Assembly: GCF_003987645.1 (NCBI RefSeq)
Contig: NZ_NGKA01000011.1
Coordinates: forward strand, 1-64,000
Source of the DNA: Vagococcus elongatus
GTDB lineage: Bacteria > Bacillota > Bacilli > Lactobacillales > Vagococcaceae
DNA length: 64,000 nt
Reading direction: 5' to 3'
A model generated the notes under the pieces. It did not search any database, had not been told where the DNA came from, and saw nothing but the letters and a program-made list of their open reading frames with translations. Within the stretch, counting starts at the first letter, position 1, and every line of letters starts with the position of its first letter. A program made the position numbers and the translations under genes. Of this stretch, positions 1 through 8,593 are shown piece after piece.

Positions 1-510
1 GAGTTCGTTTGGTGTAAGATGGGTGTAGGTCATTTGTACTCACTCCTTATAATTCTTTGGATGGAACTATCTTGAGTGTAGCACAGATGACTTTTTTTAT
101 TTGTCTAGCTTAATTTTACTATCGGCGACTAATAACTGTGGATTGAGTATTACAAACATTAAATAAGGCAAAAGTACGTTATCATATTCCAAATAGAATG
201 ATTTTCCATACCGATTTAGAAAGTTAATATACAGCTGTTGAAGTAGAGTAATGGATTGAAGCAAATAAAATAAGGTATTCCTATATCCGTAAAGGAGCAA
301 CTTATGAAAATGCCGGCATTGAACCTTTTCATGTTTCTTTAAAGAAAAAAGAAATATACACGACCGCTTGCTCAGATTTTGAACAAGCGAATCAAGCCTT
401 ATTTAAATATGTTGAAGTGTTTTATAATCTCCACAGGAGTTTGAAGTTTTGGAAAAGGCTAAAACGGATTGAATGCCTCCACTAAAATATATCCAAAATG
501 TTGACCTATA
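1..510 (+). pseudogene. Degenerate IS3-family transposase (DDE domain remnant)
   Basis: Plus-strand translation in one broken frame gives pieces typical of the IS3-family integrase core: FHTDLES, then a stretch with YENAGIEPFHVSLKKKE, then DFEQANQALFKYVEVFYN near the C-terminus. In-frame stops (for example just after FHTDLES) and a lost frame near the start show it is dead. The 3' end near 480-510 resembles the usual terminal sequence of IS3/IS150-group elements. The window cuts the 5' part, so no left inverted repeat is visible. The minus-strand open frame at 97-300 is a shadow of this remnant. Confidence 0.75.
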
Positions 511-569
511 TCCATAGTTCTCTTAGAGTATTACAGTTGTTTAAACTTACCGTAGATCACTGTCAGATT

Positions 570-1427
570 CTAATCTATATAACTACTAAGCCATCTTTCA
601 CACAATTCAAACCATTTGGCTACATGACTATTATAATGGCTTTTTTTTCTAGCTGTTGTTCTATCTCCCAATGCTAATCCGTGTTCCCCTTTTTCGAAGA
701 TATGCATCTCAAACGGAATCCCGTTTTCTCTAAGTTTTAATCCTAACAATAATGATTGTTCTACATCAACAACTACATCTTCGTAAGTGTGCCAAATAAA
801 CATTGGCGGTGTTTCAGAGTTAACATTATTTATCTGATTAAAACTATCTAAATCCTGTTTTTCTGGAAATAAAGTTCCAAAAAAGCGCTCATTTCCAGTT
901 TTAGGTTTATCAACATAATTGGCTGCAAAACCTAAATCATTTTTTTCGAATGCACTCTCTAAATGAACTAATGGATAGCCTAATATTGCTAAATTAATCT
1001 TTAATAGATTTTTTGTTGTTGCTAACTCATTACTTAATTTTTCTTTATTCCAATTATTTGCCATTTGCAGAGCTAAGTGACCGCCAGCTGAGAATCCACA
1101 GATAATAACGTTCTCTGTATCAATCAGCCACTCGTTAGCATGCTCTCTAACGTACTTCACCGTATAAGCAGCTTCATTTAAGGCATGTTTTGGAATATTA
1201 TCTTTTTCATCATTTGTCGTATACCATAAAATGATACTATTCAATCCAATACTATTAAACTTAAGAGCAATTACCTCTGCTTCCCTGTCACTCGTAAAAG
1301 CATAGCCTCCCCCTGGACAAATAATCACTATAGGACGCCTTTTTCCAATATTGTATTCTTTTGAATTATGAAGTAAATATGTATCAAAGCAACCAGTATC
1401 ATTAATTTTTATACGCTTATTTTTCAC
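570..1427 (-). CDS. Alpha/beta hydrolase, acetyl-xylan-esterase-like carbohydrate esterase
   Basis: This 285-residue alpha/beta hydrolase has no signal peptide, so it acts in the cytoplasm. An oxyanion-hole motif PGGGY lies at residues 38-42 and the nucleophile elbow GFSAGG at 111-116 (Ser113). An acidic residue around 217-221 and His249 in GEHGL complete a plausible Ser-Asp-His triad. Members of this family remove acetyl or other acyl groups from sugars. It is the last gene of a minus-strand operon with a glycosidase, a PTS and sugar-converting enzymes, which points to deacetylating an imported oligosaccharide. The exact substrate is not shown by the sequence. A gap of about 55 bases separates it from the glycosidase gene. 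Confidence 0.85.
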   Translation of the reverse strand: MKNKRIKINDTGCFDTYLLHNSKEYNIGKRRPIVIICPGGGYAFTSDREAEVIALKFNSIGLNSIILWYTTNDEKDNIPKHALNEAAYTVKYVREHANEWLIDTENVIICGFSAGGHLALQMANNWNKEKLSNELATTKNLLKINLAILGYPLVHLESAFEKNDLGFAANYVDKPKTGNERFFGTLFPEKQDLDSFNQINNVNSETPPMFIWHTYEDVVVDVEQSLLLGLKLRENGIPFEMHIFEKGEHGLALGDRTTARKKSHYNSHVAKWFELCERWLSSYID

Positions 1428-1482
1428 AATTCAGCCTCCCAAAGACTCCTACAACATACTCATGTAGTAGAAGTCAACGAAT

Positions 1483-2760
1483 TTATTGCTTCATCACTAA
1501 CAGTACATCCTCTTCACATGAATGCATCTTAAAAACTGAACCTCCTGCATTTATAACAAACTTAGGAGTTATAAAATTATTTGTTTTAAGATCCACCATC
1601 TTAACCTTGTACGATGAAAAATCTTTGCTAATCTTAACAGTAGTATTACATGGAATATACATTAAATAACAATTATTTTCTTTGTCTACAGCAAATCGTA
1701 TTTGTTCATCTGCCTCGTATAATAGTTCATTACATGGTACTAAATTCCCAACTTTAAAAAGTTCAAGTAAATTTAATAAAAACCCATAATCCCAAGAACC
1801 TGGCAACTTCAACGCATCTTGCCATAATAGTGGCAAGTCAAATGCTTCTCCAGCAGATGAAGAATAGTTACCATCTAATCCCTGCCAGCTCCAAATCCCG
1901 TGAGCTCCGTAGCTAATTCCTGCGCACGCACCCGAAAGAACACTTTGCCAAGCAGCTTTTCTGACATCAAATTGTAAAAAACGTCCATAAACATTTCGAC
2001 TATATCCCATTTGTTCATAACACGGTTCGGAATTAATAATTGGCTTTTTAGGATTCTTATCATAAAATACCTTAGCTAAATGATATGGCATATTTAGGAA
2101 TGTACTGTTATGTCCTGATTGATACAAATAGATATCAATTTTCTCTACTAAACTTGCAGGAATTTCCTCATATCTTCCACGTATATGCAATGTTTTTAAA
2201 CACTCAGGAGATTCATTTTTGAAATACTCCAAAGCATAATCATATGTCTGAACAGTTTTGTCATTTGGAAAATCTGTATCCCCACTAATAAAGTAAATTG
2301 GACTAAATTGATTAAATGTATCGCTTACTATCTCAAAATATTTCGTTAATGATTCTGGAGGAATAATATTTTTTTCTTCATCTAATTTACTAGCCCATGT
2401 TCCATAAACATAATTAGACCAAAGGACAACTAAAGCAAGAGAAAAACCGTTATCAGTTGCTATTTCACACATTTTTTCAGCACGCTCAAAATAGGCTTGA
2501 TTTATTCTTTCAAAATTAAAGGCTCCCTTTTCATCAATAGAAAAAGGTAGTAGATCAAATTTACCTAGACTTCTATCCCACTGCGGTAAAATATTGATTT
2601 GTAACGTATTAAAACCTTGTTCTTTTCTTTTTTCTAGGTAATAATGCCATTCTTTCTCTTCAATGCTTGTAAAGGCACTCCAACAAGTATCTGCCAGATA
2701 GAAAAATCGATTACCATTCTTACTTAGTGTCCGACCATCAGCATTCACTGAAATTGTCAA
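1483..2760 (-). CDS. Glycoside hydrolase, GH140/DUF4038 (apiosidase-like) family
   Basis: A 425-residue TIM-barrel protein of the DUF4038/GH140 type. The N-terminus YLADTCWSAF (21-30), LQINILPQWD (53-62), the acidic motif SGDTDF (159-164) and NSEPCYEQMGY (243-253) match the places where this family carries its catalytic Asp and Glu. A tryptophan-rich barrel end, GAHGIWSWQG, follows at about 285-294. A shorter beta-rich C-terminal domain completes the protein. There is no signal peptide, so it should cleave a sugar already brought in by the PTS genes upstream. GH140 founders are apiosidases, but DUF4038 is broad, so the substrate is an inference. See the operon finding. Confidence 0.8.
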   Translation of the reverse strand: MTISVNADGRTLSKNGNRFFYLADTCWSAFTSIEEKEWHYYLEKRKEQGFNTLQINILPQWDRSLGKFDLLPFSIDEKGAFNFERINQAYFERAEKMCEIATDNGFSLALVVLWSNYVYGTWASKLDEEKNIIPPESLTKYFEIVSDTFNQFSPIYFISGDTDFPNDKTVQTYDYALEYFKNESPECLKTLHIRGRYEEIPASLVEKIDIYLYQSGHNSTFLNMPYHLAKVFYDKNPKKPIINSEPCYEQMGYSRNVYGRFLQFDVRKAAWQSVLSGACAGISYGAHGIWSWQGLDGNYSSSAGEAFDLPLLWQDALKLPGSWDYGFLLNLLELFKVGNLVPCNELLYEADEQIRFAVDKENNCYLMYIPCNTTVKISKDFSSYKVKMVDLKTNNFITPKFVINAGGSVFKMHSCEEDVLLVMKQ

Positions 2761-2835
2761 TTTCTTTTCCTCCTCATTTTAAACAAAACTAGACAAGTTA
2801 AATAGTCTATTAAACTTGTCTAGCACTAAATCAAT

Positions 2836-3651
2836 TTATAGCAATCCAATTAAACTTAAAGCAGCACCAACAACAATAATCCCAAGCATAATTTTACTTG
2901 CACTAACTTTCTTACGAACAAAGAAAAAGCAAATCATTGTAGCTGATAGAGGTAGAATCCCCTTCAAAACTTGATCTAGAATATCTTGAAGATTATATTC
3001 CATACCACTGAGATTGAATTTTAATCCGGTTTGAAGTCCAATAGTAGTGTAGATCATTGCTCCTACCATGGTAATACCTAATATACCTGCAGCTTTTGTT
3101 AAAGTAGAAATAATCCCTTTTTCATAAGCTTCTTTAATATATTTTTCTCCAAGCCCATACCCTAAAAAAGTCCCATAATAACGTGCAGCAATAGCAGGGA
3201 TATTATATAAAAGCAAGAATAGCAATGGCCCTAAGATTGAACCTTGTTCAGCCAGACCAATACCAATACCAGCTGCAATTACCCGAAATGTTCCCCAGAA
3301 AAATGAGTCTCCAATACCTGATAATGGTCCCATCAAACTTGCTTTAATCGCATTGATTGAGTAAGAATCAAATTTTCCAGTAGCACTATTTTCCTTTTCC
3401 ATACTCGCAATAATTCCCATTGGGAAAGTAGAAATTGCAGAAGTAATGTTATAATATTCTGCATTTCTTTGCATAGCCTTGATTCGCTCATCTTCTTTTA
3501 TGTAATACTTATTGATAAAAGGCATAATAGCGTACAGGAAGCCAATGCCACTTGCCCTCATTGGATTGTATGAACCATAAATTAAAAATGATCTCCAGAA
3601 CACTTTATTTAAAAGCTTTTTCTCTTCTTTGCTAATCTGTTTATTATTCAT
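2836..3651 (-). CDS. PTS mannose/fructose/sorbose-family IID component
   Basis: This 271-residue integral membrane protein is the IID subunit of a mannose-family phosphotransferase system. The N-terminal cytoplasmic stretch contains RSFLIYGSYNPMRASGIGF, a typical IID beginning. It continues with the family sequence around MGPLSGIGDSFFWGT (residues about 132-146), and several hydrophobic segments fill the C-terminal half. With IIC it forms the translocation channel. Its start overlaps the end of the IIC gene by eight bases, so the two are translationally coupled; a GGAGGAGG ribosome site sits inside the end of IIC. All four PTS parts are present and complete in this operon. Confidence 0.93.
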   Translation of the reverse strand: MNNKQISKEEKKLLNKVFWRSFLIYGSYNPMRASGIGFLYAIMPFINKYYIKEDERIKAMQRNAEYYNITSAISTFPMGIIASMEKENSATGKFDSYSINAIKASLMGPLSGIGDSFFWGTFRVIAAGIGIGLAEQGSILGPLLFLLLYNIPAIAARYYGTFLGYGLGEKYIKEAYEKGIISTLTKAAGILGITMVGAMIYTTIGLQTGLKFNLSGMEYNLQDILDQVLKGILPLSATMICFFFVRKKVSASKIMLGIIVVGAALSLIGLL

Positions 3652-4438
3652 CGAAAAATTCCTCCTCCACTGATAAGTCGGTATTCACAGCTGTTCTTGA
3701 TTCCAAATCTTTCTTCAAATCCAAATCTTTAAAAGCAGTGTAAATAGCAAATACTGCCGCAATAAGTGCAATTGCTATTACCGGCATTTCTAAATAAGCT
3801 GCAAGTACAAATCCAAGTAATAAGAATACTGCAATTTTCTTTTCCCATAACATATTAAGCAAGATGGCTAATCCTAAGGCTGGTAATATTTGAGAAACAA
3901 CTGTTAAGGCGTCCATTACATTTTGAGGAATAGCATCAACAATTGACTGAACTGCACTACTTCCTAAAGAAATACCTAAAAATCCGATTACAAAATATGT
4001 CAGAGAATACGATAGAGCAACTCCAATTTGAAACAATGAAACTTTTTTATCTTGACCTTTTTCGATAAATCCATCAACCATTGGCATCAATGATGAGCTA
4101 ATGACAAACAATAAATTTCTGATAAATACAGATAAAATACCAATAGGTACTGCTAAAGCTAAAGCAATTTCACTACCAGAATTTGACAGAATTGCAAAAG
4201 CAGTACCGAAAATTGCACCAACCATCGAATCAGATGGCAAGGTACCACCAATACCAGTTACACCAAGAAATACTAATTCTAATGATGCCCCCATTTTGAT
4301 TCCTGTCTCGAGATCACCAAGCACTAAACCTACGAGCATTGACATGACTAACGGTCTTTTGATCATTGGATCCCCCATTCCATTGTCGGAGAACATACCG
4401 ATAAACATGATCAATCCTACTAAAAATGCTTCTTTCAT
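3644..4438 (-). CDS. PTS mannose/fructose/sorbose-family IIC component
   Basis: This 264-residue polytopic membrane protein carries IIC hallmarks: an early GDPMIKRPLVMSMLVGLVLG segment, followed by GASLELVFLGVTGIGGTLP. It forms the sugar channel together with IID. A good AGGAGG site precedes the ATG, and the stop overlaps the IID start. The C-terminal tail is acidic and cytoplasmic (ending EEEFFDE). The plus-strand open frame at 4101-4466 is only its shadow. The substrate cannot be read from IIC sequence alone. The neighbours (glycosidase, isomerase, kinase, split transketolase) suggest a pentose-containing glycoside rather than mannose or sorbose. Confidence 0.93.
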   Translation of the reverse strand: MKEAFLVGLIMFIGMFSDNGMGDPMIKRPLVMSMLVGLVLGDLETGIKMGASLELVFLGVTGIGGTLPSDSMVGAIFGTAFAILSNSGSEIALALAVPIGILSVFIRNLLFVISSSLMPMVDGFIEKGQDKKVSLFQIGVALSYSLTYFVIGFLGISLGSSAVQSIVDAIPQNVMDALTVVSQILPALGLAILLNMLWEKKIAVFLLLGFVLAAYLEMPVIAIALIAAVFAIYTAFKDLDLKKDLESRTAVNTDLSVEEEFFDE

Positions 4439-4451
4439 TTTTTCTTCCTCC

Positions 4452-4940
4452 CTACTTAATCATTGATTTCAAATCAAATTCTTTTTCACTTGGTACAGTT
4501 TGATATTTAGTTGGTACATTAGTACCAATAATTTCCTTAATTGTTTCAAGTTCAGCATCTGTAACATATAAGTTTGCTTCCAACTTAATCTTGTCAGATG
4601 AATCCCCTTCGCTCATTCTTCCATAGTTTCCAAAATTGATCTTAGGAATATCTTTCACGTTATTAATTAGTGTAAGTGCATTTTCCGGATTACGTACAAC
4701 AACAAAAATAGATAACTTAGCTGCTCTAGGATCGTTGAGTAGTGAGACAGCCTTCTCCACCGGAACAACACTCAATTTTGTACCTTCTGGAACCGCCATA
4801 TTCATTGCGATCTTTTGTGTTTCATTTTCACTTGCTTCGTCATCTGCTACAATTATTCGATTCACGCCGAGAAATTTTGTCCAAGAGACTGCTACTTGGC
4901 CATGAACTAAACGCTCGTCTACTCGAACTAGCTTAATCAA
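4452..4940 (-). CDS. PTS mannose/fructose/sorbose-family IIB component
   Basis: IIB subunit of the mannose-family PTS, about 162 residues, cytoplasmic. The opening motif IKLVRVDERLVHGQV holds the phosphorylated histidine (LVHGQ), which receives phosphate from IIA and passes it to the sugar. The open frame extends upstream to 4994, but that part lies inside the IIA gene and does not look like IIB. An ATG at 4949 touches the AAGGAG site directly, leaving no spacing. The TTG at 4940 has nine bases of spacing and gives the usual MIKLVRVDERLVHGQ start, so TTG at 4940 is preferred. It overlaps the IIA stop (4933-4935). Confidence 0.9.
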   Translation of the reverse strand: MIKLVRVDERLVHGQVAVSWTKFLGVNRIIVADDEASENETQKIAMNMAVPEGTKLSVVPVEKAVSLLNDPRAAKLSIFVVVRNPENALTLINNVKDIPKINFGNYGRMSEGDSSDKIKLEANLYVTDAELETIKEIIGTNVPTKYQTVPSEKEFDLKSMIK

Positions 4941-5355
4941 AAAAATCATCTCCTTCAGTATTTTTTTCAAATATATCTTTGCCGAAAAAAACAATTGATT
5001 GGGTTGCTAATTCAATACATTCAGCAATCTCTTTCTCATTAATTTTCGGTTTAAGAACTAGATTTAACAAAAGTGCAACATTCATACCTGATAAAAGATA
5101 GACTTTTTCAGAATTAACTAAATCCAGTAAAGCATTATTTACACTACCGCCTGGAATATCTGTGACAATCACAAATATATCTCCATCAGATGAATTTTTG
5201 ATTTTTTCTCTGATTGCTTCTGATATCTCAATAACATTTACATTTTCTTTTAAACCATAAGCAGAAATTGGTTCGTCGATACCGGTCAGCATTTTGATAG
5301 TTTCCTTCATTCCATGAGCTAACTCACTATGAGAAGCTAAAATAAAATGAATCAT
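4933..5355 (-). CDS. PTS mannose-family IIA component
   Basis: A 140-residue EIIA-Man-type protein, soluble and cytoplasmic. The N-terminus MIHFILASHSELAHGM carries the phosphate-accepting histidine at residue 9, and VTDIPGGSVNN (about 64-74) is the second conserved family motif. It takes phosphate from HPr and passes it to IIB, which follows immediately and overlaps its stop codon. It is not fused to IIB, unlike ManX/ManL of many firmicutes. Its start lies 16 bases after the kinase gene end, with a GGAGGGCGG-like ribosome site. Confidence 0.92.
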   Translation of the reverse strand: MIHFILASHSELAHGMKETIKMLTGIDEPISAYGLKENVNVIEISEAIREKIKNSSDGDIFVIVTDIPGGSVNNALLDLVNSEKVYLLSGMNVALLLNLVLKPKINEKEIAECIELATQSIVFFGKDIFEKNTEGDDFFD

Positions 5356-5371
5356 TCACATCCGCCCTCCA

Positions 5372-6829
5372 TTAAATATCTATATTTAAAAAACAATTGA
5401 CTAACTTTTCCCATTTTTCATATTTTTGAATAATTTCTTGGTTTTCAGTTGATGGATTAACGACTTGGTAATACCAGTCGATTGTTTCTTTTGTTTCGCC
5501 AGAAATGATTAATGCTCCCATTGCTGATAATTCTTCAATGTCGTTTACAAAGATACACTTGTTTAAAAGTGTTGCCATCTCTTCCATTAACTTCAGATTC
5601 TTTGTAACACCCCCGTCTACTTTGACTTTAGCAATAGCGATTCCTGATACTTCTTCCATCACATTCAAAACGGCTTTTACTTGAAACACAATGCTTTCTA
5701 ATATGGAACAAAGCAAATCATATTTTGTCGTTGTTCTTCTAACCCCAATAAAACCTCCTGGAACTTCATTGTCCCAATAGGGTGACCCTAAGCCTTGTAA
5801 AGCAGGAATAAAATAAACTTCTTCTTCACTCTTATTCTCAAGGACCTGATTACAAACAGACTCGCGGTTTTCAAAATGAGTGATATTTTCATTCAACCAA
5901 TTTATTGAATCCCCACAAGAACGAATAATTCCTTCCAGTGCATAATAGTTTTGTTTATTATCCCTTCTTGCAACAGTAGTCAAAATCCTAGAATCTCTGA
6001 AATGATTGTCTTGCTCTAATTGCATCATAATTGAGCACCCGGTTCCCATTGTGACCTTTACATCACCTGTTTTGGTACAATTTTGACCAAAAAGTGCAGC
6101 TTGAGAATCAGCCATTATCCCGCGTATCGGAATATTCTCGTAAAACCCAAATGTTTCTGAAGAGTTTTTAATTTCAGGTAAATCAGTTCTGTTTATTCCA
6201 AATAGCGTCATCAATTCTTCATCCCAACAATTAGTACTGATATTGTATAATAGTGTTCTGCAGGCATTACTGGGCTCAGTTGCAAAAACTTGGCCCTTGG
6301 TAAGATTCCATACAATCCAACTATCAATCGTGCCGACCGCCAATCTTTTTTGTTGAGATTTTTCTTTTATTTCTGGAATTTCATTATAGAGCCACTTGAT
6401 TTTTGTTCCAGAAAAGTAAGGATCGATCCTCAAACCAGTTTTATCATTTATTTGTTTCTCAAAACCGTCTTTGATAAGGGTTTCACAGATTTCCCGACTG
6501 CGATTACACTGCCAAACGATTGCATTGTAAACAGGTTCGCCCGTTTTTTTATCCCAAGCAACGATTGTTTCCCGTTGGTTAGTAATAGAGATTGATTTGA
6601 TTTCATTAGGTGCTAATCGATTATCTGCAAGCATCTCTTCAAAAAGAGAATAAATATTTTCCATTATTTCAGTTGGATCGTGTTCAACCCAACCAACCTG
6701 TGGGAAAATCTGGCGATGTTTCTTATCGTATCGCTTAACTATTTTCCCTTTTAAAACTAGTAACAGCTTTGAACCAGAAGTACTTTGATCTATAACAATT
6801 CTATAAGTTCCTTTATCCTTCATGATCAT
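5372..6829 (-). CDS. FGGY-family carbohydrate kinase (glycerol-kinase-like; apulose/ketopentose kinase candidate)
   Basis: This 485-residue cytoplasmic sugar kinase has the two-domain FGGY fold. The phosphate-binding DQSTSGSK is at residues 14-21. The glycerol-kinase-like signature SITNQRETIVAW (about 86-97) and ADSQAALFGQ follow, the latter holding the catalytic Asp; the C-terminal KVDGGVTKN is the FGGY hinge/ATP motif. The N-terminal half resembles glycerol kinase more than xylulokinase. Yet it sits between a PTS and split transketolase genes with no glycerol genes nearby, so a branched or short keto sugar is the more likely substrate. Its ATG overlaps the transketolase stop (ATGA), and a second ATG lies two codons in. 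Confidence 0.85.
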   Translation of the reverse strand: MIMKDKGTYRIVIDQSTSGSKLLLVLKGKIVKRYDKKHRQIFPQVGWVEHDPTEIMENIYSLFEEMLADNRLAPNEIKSISITNQRETIVAWDKKTGEPVYNAIVWQCNRSREICETLIKDGFEKQINDKTGLRIDPYFSGTKIKWLYNEIPEIKEKSQQKRLAVGTIDSWIVWNLTKGQVFATEPSNACRTLLYNISTNCWDEELMTLFGINRTDLPEIKNSSETFGFYENIPIRGIMADSQAALFGQNCTKTGDVKVTMGTGCSIMMQLEQDNHFRDSRILTTVARRDNKQNYYALEGIIRSCGDSINWLNENITHFENRESVCNQVLENKSEEEVYFIPALQGLGSPYWDNEVPGGFIGVRRTTTKYDLLCSILESIVFQVKAVLNVMEEVSGIAIAKVKVDGGVTKNLKLMEEMATLLNKCIFVNDIEELSAMGALIISGETKETIDWYYQVVNPSTENQEIIQKYEKWEKLVNCFLNIDI

Positions 6830-7767
6830 TCCACCATCTTTTTACCTAACTCCGCTAAAGAGGCACCATCCATTCCATAGTGTTTGAATAATTCAATCGT
6901 AGTCCCCGTAACAAGTGCCTCATCAGGAAGCCCGACAATTTTATGAACGATTCCCTTTTCTTCAGACAAAGACTCAGCTACAGCAGCTCCTAAACCTCCG
7001 TAAATGCTATGCTCCTCAACAGAAATCACTCTTCCTGTTTCTCTAGCTGCTTTTTTTACAGCCAGTTCATCAAAAGGTTTCAAAGAATGGAGATTTAAGA
7101 CCTTTGCGGAAATCCCCTTCTTCTTCAGTAGCAATGATGCATCCATTGCTTGACGAACAGTTTCTCCAGCAGCAATAAAAACTAAATCTGTTCCATCAGT
7201 CATCGTAATCGCTTTTCCGATTTCAAATTCATAACTATCATCTGGATAGCAATCCTCAACAGGATTTCTTCCCAATCGAATATACGCCGGGATATTTGTA
7301 GTAGCTAATACTTTAAACATTTTTTTCGTTTCATGTCTATCAGCCGGAACTAAAACTTGTAAATTAGGAATGGCTCTTGTCACAGCAAAATCTTGCAACG
7401 AATGATGAGTCATGCCCAAAGCACCATAACTGATTCCACCACTAATGCCGACAAGCTTTACATTCTTGTTGGAGTACGCTACGTCAACCTTGATTTGTTC
7501 AATACTGCGCATACTTAGGAAACACGCTGGCGAAGCTGCAAAAGGTCTTTTCCCCATGTGAGCCATCCCTGCAGAAATACTGACTAAATTTTGTTCTGCA
7601 ATACCAACTTCAATGAGTTGAGCGGGAAGTTGATCAGCAAATTTAGCTAATGATGCCGAACCTCTTGAATCGCTTGTCAAAACGATTACATCAGAATTCT
7701 CTTTAGCTTCTTCTATCAATACCTCGCACATTGCCTGACGATTTGCAATCGTATTTTTTTTAGACAT
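6826..7767 (-). CDS. Transketolase, C-terminal (pyrimidine/Tkt-C) subunit
   Basis: A 313-residue half-transketolase holding the pyrimidine-binding and C-terminal domains. IEVGIAEQNLVSISAGMA contains the glutamate that activates the thiamine ring, and SGGISYGALGMTHHS is the conserved domain-2 loop. It works as a heteromer with the neighbouring N-terminal subunit, whose gene overlaps by eight bases. The reaction class is two-carbon ketol transfer with thiamine diphosphate. In known apiose operons a split transketolase acts on apulose 4-phosphate, and this arrangement is the same. The protein could also be a general pentose-phosphate enzyme, but the operon context favours a dedicated catabolic role. 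Confidence 0.9.
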   Translation of the reverse strand: MSKKNTIANRQAMCEVLIEEAKENSDVIVLTSDSRGSASLAKFADQLPAQLIEVGIAEQNLVSISAGMAHMGKRPFAASPACFLSMRSIEQIKVDVAYSNKNVKLVGISGGISYGALGMTHHSLQDFAVTRAIPNLQVLVPADRHETKKMFKVLATTNIPAYIRLGRNPVEDCYPDDSYEFEIGKAITMTDGTDLVFIAAGETVRQAMDASLLLKKKGISAKVLNLHSLKPFDELAVKKAARETGRVISVEEHSIYGGLGAAVAESLSEEKGIVHKIVGLPDEALVTGTTIELFKHYGMDGASLAELGKKMVE

Positions 7768-8593
7768 TTTTTAGTTCCTCCAATTGTTGATTTAACTCAC
7801 TTAAGGCAGTCATCATCTCATCTTCAGTAGGCACTTTATGATGCCAGTTTGCTTTATTTTCAATAAATGATATGCCCTTTCCTTTTATTGTATGAGCAAT
7901 AATCATTTTTGGAATCCCAGTTTTGTTTGGTTTTCTTAGCGTATCAACCAAAATTTCCATATTATTTCCATCTATCTCTTGAACTTCCCATCCAAAAGCA
8001 ATCCACTTGTCTTTAAGAGATTCCATCTTCATAACATCTTCAGATGCTCCAGTAATTTGAAGCCCGTTACGATCTATGATGGCTGTCAAATTGTCTAAGC
8101 CAAAATTAGCCGCTGCCATGGCACCTTCCCAAATCGAGCCTTCAGCAAGTTCCCCATCTCCCATAAGGGTGTAGATGTGAAAATTATCCCCATTCATTTT
8201 ACCTGCCAAAGCTATTCCAACAGATACAGAGAGGCCATGACCTAAAGAGCCTGTATTCATTTCAACGCCGGCTACCTTATTGTTTGGGTGCCCAATCAAT
8301 CTTGAGCCATACTGTGAAAATTTTTTTAGTTCTGCCTTCTCAAAAAAACCCTTATTCGCTAAGACGGTCCATAATACTTCAGCGGCATGACCCTTACTCT
8401 GAATATATTGGTCACGATTTATCATTTCCGGATTTTTAGGATCAATATTCATCACTTCATAATATAGAGCCACTAAGATATCTGTGCATGACAAATCTGA
8501 ACCAGTGTGTCCAGTTTTGGCATTATAAATCATCTCTAGTGTTTCTTTACGAATTTCTATCGCTTTTTTCTTTAATTCATTTATTTCCATCAT
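7760..8593 (-). CDS. Transketolase, N-terminal (thiamine-diphosphate-binding) subunit
   Basis: A 277-residue half-transketolase. The thiamine-diphosphate motif begins GDGELAEGSIWEGAMAAANF and ends with DRNG about 30 residues later, the usual GDG-to-N spacing. Upstream are KGHAAEVLWTVLANKGFF and MNTGSLGHGLSVSVG, both standard transketolase motifs. The stop overlaps the C-subunit start, so both halves are made together. Its own ATG shares one base with the isomerase stop (TAATG), and a second ATG follows at once. Together with the next gene it makes one complete transketolase of about 590 residues, shorter than the usual single-chain enzyme of about 660. Confidence 0.9.
   Translation of the reverse strand: MMEINELKKKAIEIRKETLEMIYNAKTGHTGSDLSCTDILVALYYEVMNIDPKNPEMINRDQYIQSKGHAAEVLWTVLANKGFFEKAELKKFSQYGSRLIGHPNNKVAGVEMNTGSLGHGLSVSVGIALAGKMNGDNFHIYTLMGDGELAEGSIWEGAMAAANFGLDNLTAIIDRNGLQITGASEDVMKMESLKDKWIAFGWEVQEIDGNNMEILVDTLRKPNKTGIPKMIIAHTIKGKGISFIENKANWHHKVPTEDEMMTALSELNQQLEELKNV

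Noticed and set aside
97-300. Minus-strand open frame of 67 codons
   Set aside because: It lies opposite the IS3-family transposase remnant, has no ribosome site and no family likeness.
4101-4466. Plus-strand open frame of 121 codons
   Set aside because: Shadow of the PTS IIC gene on the other strand, whose family motifs are clear.
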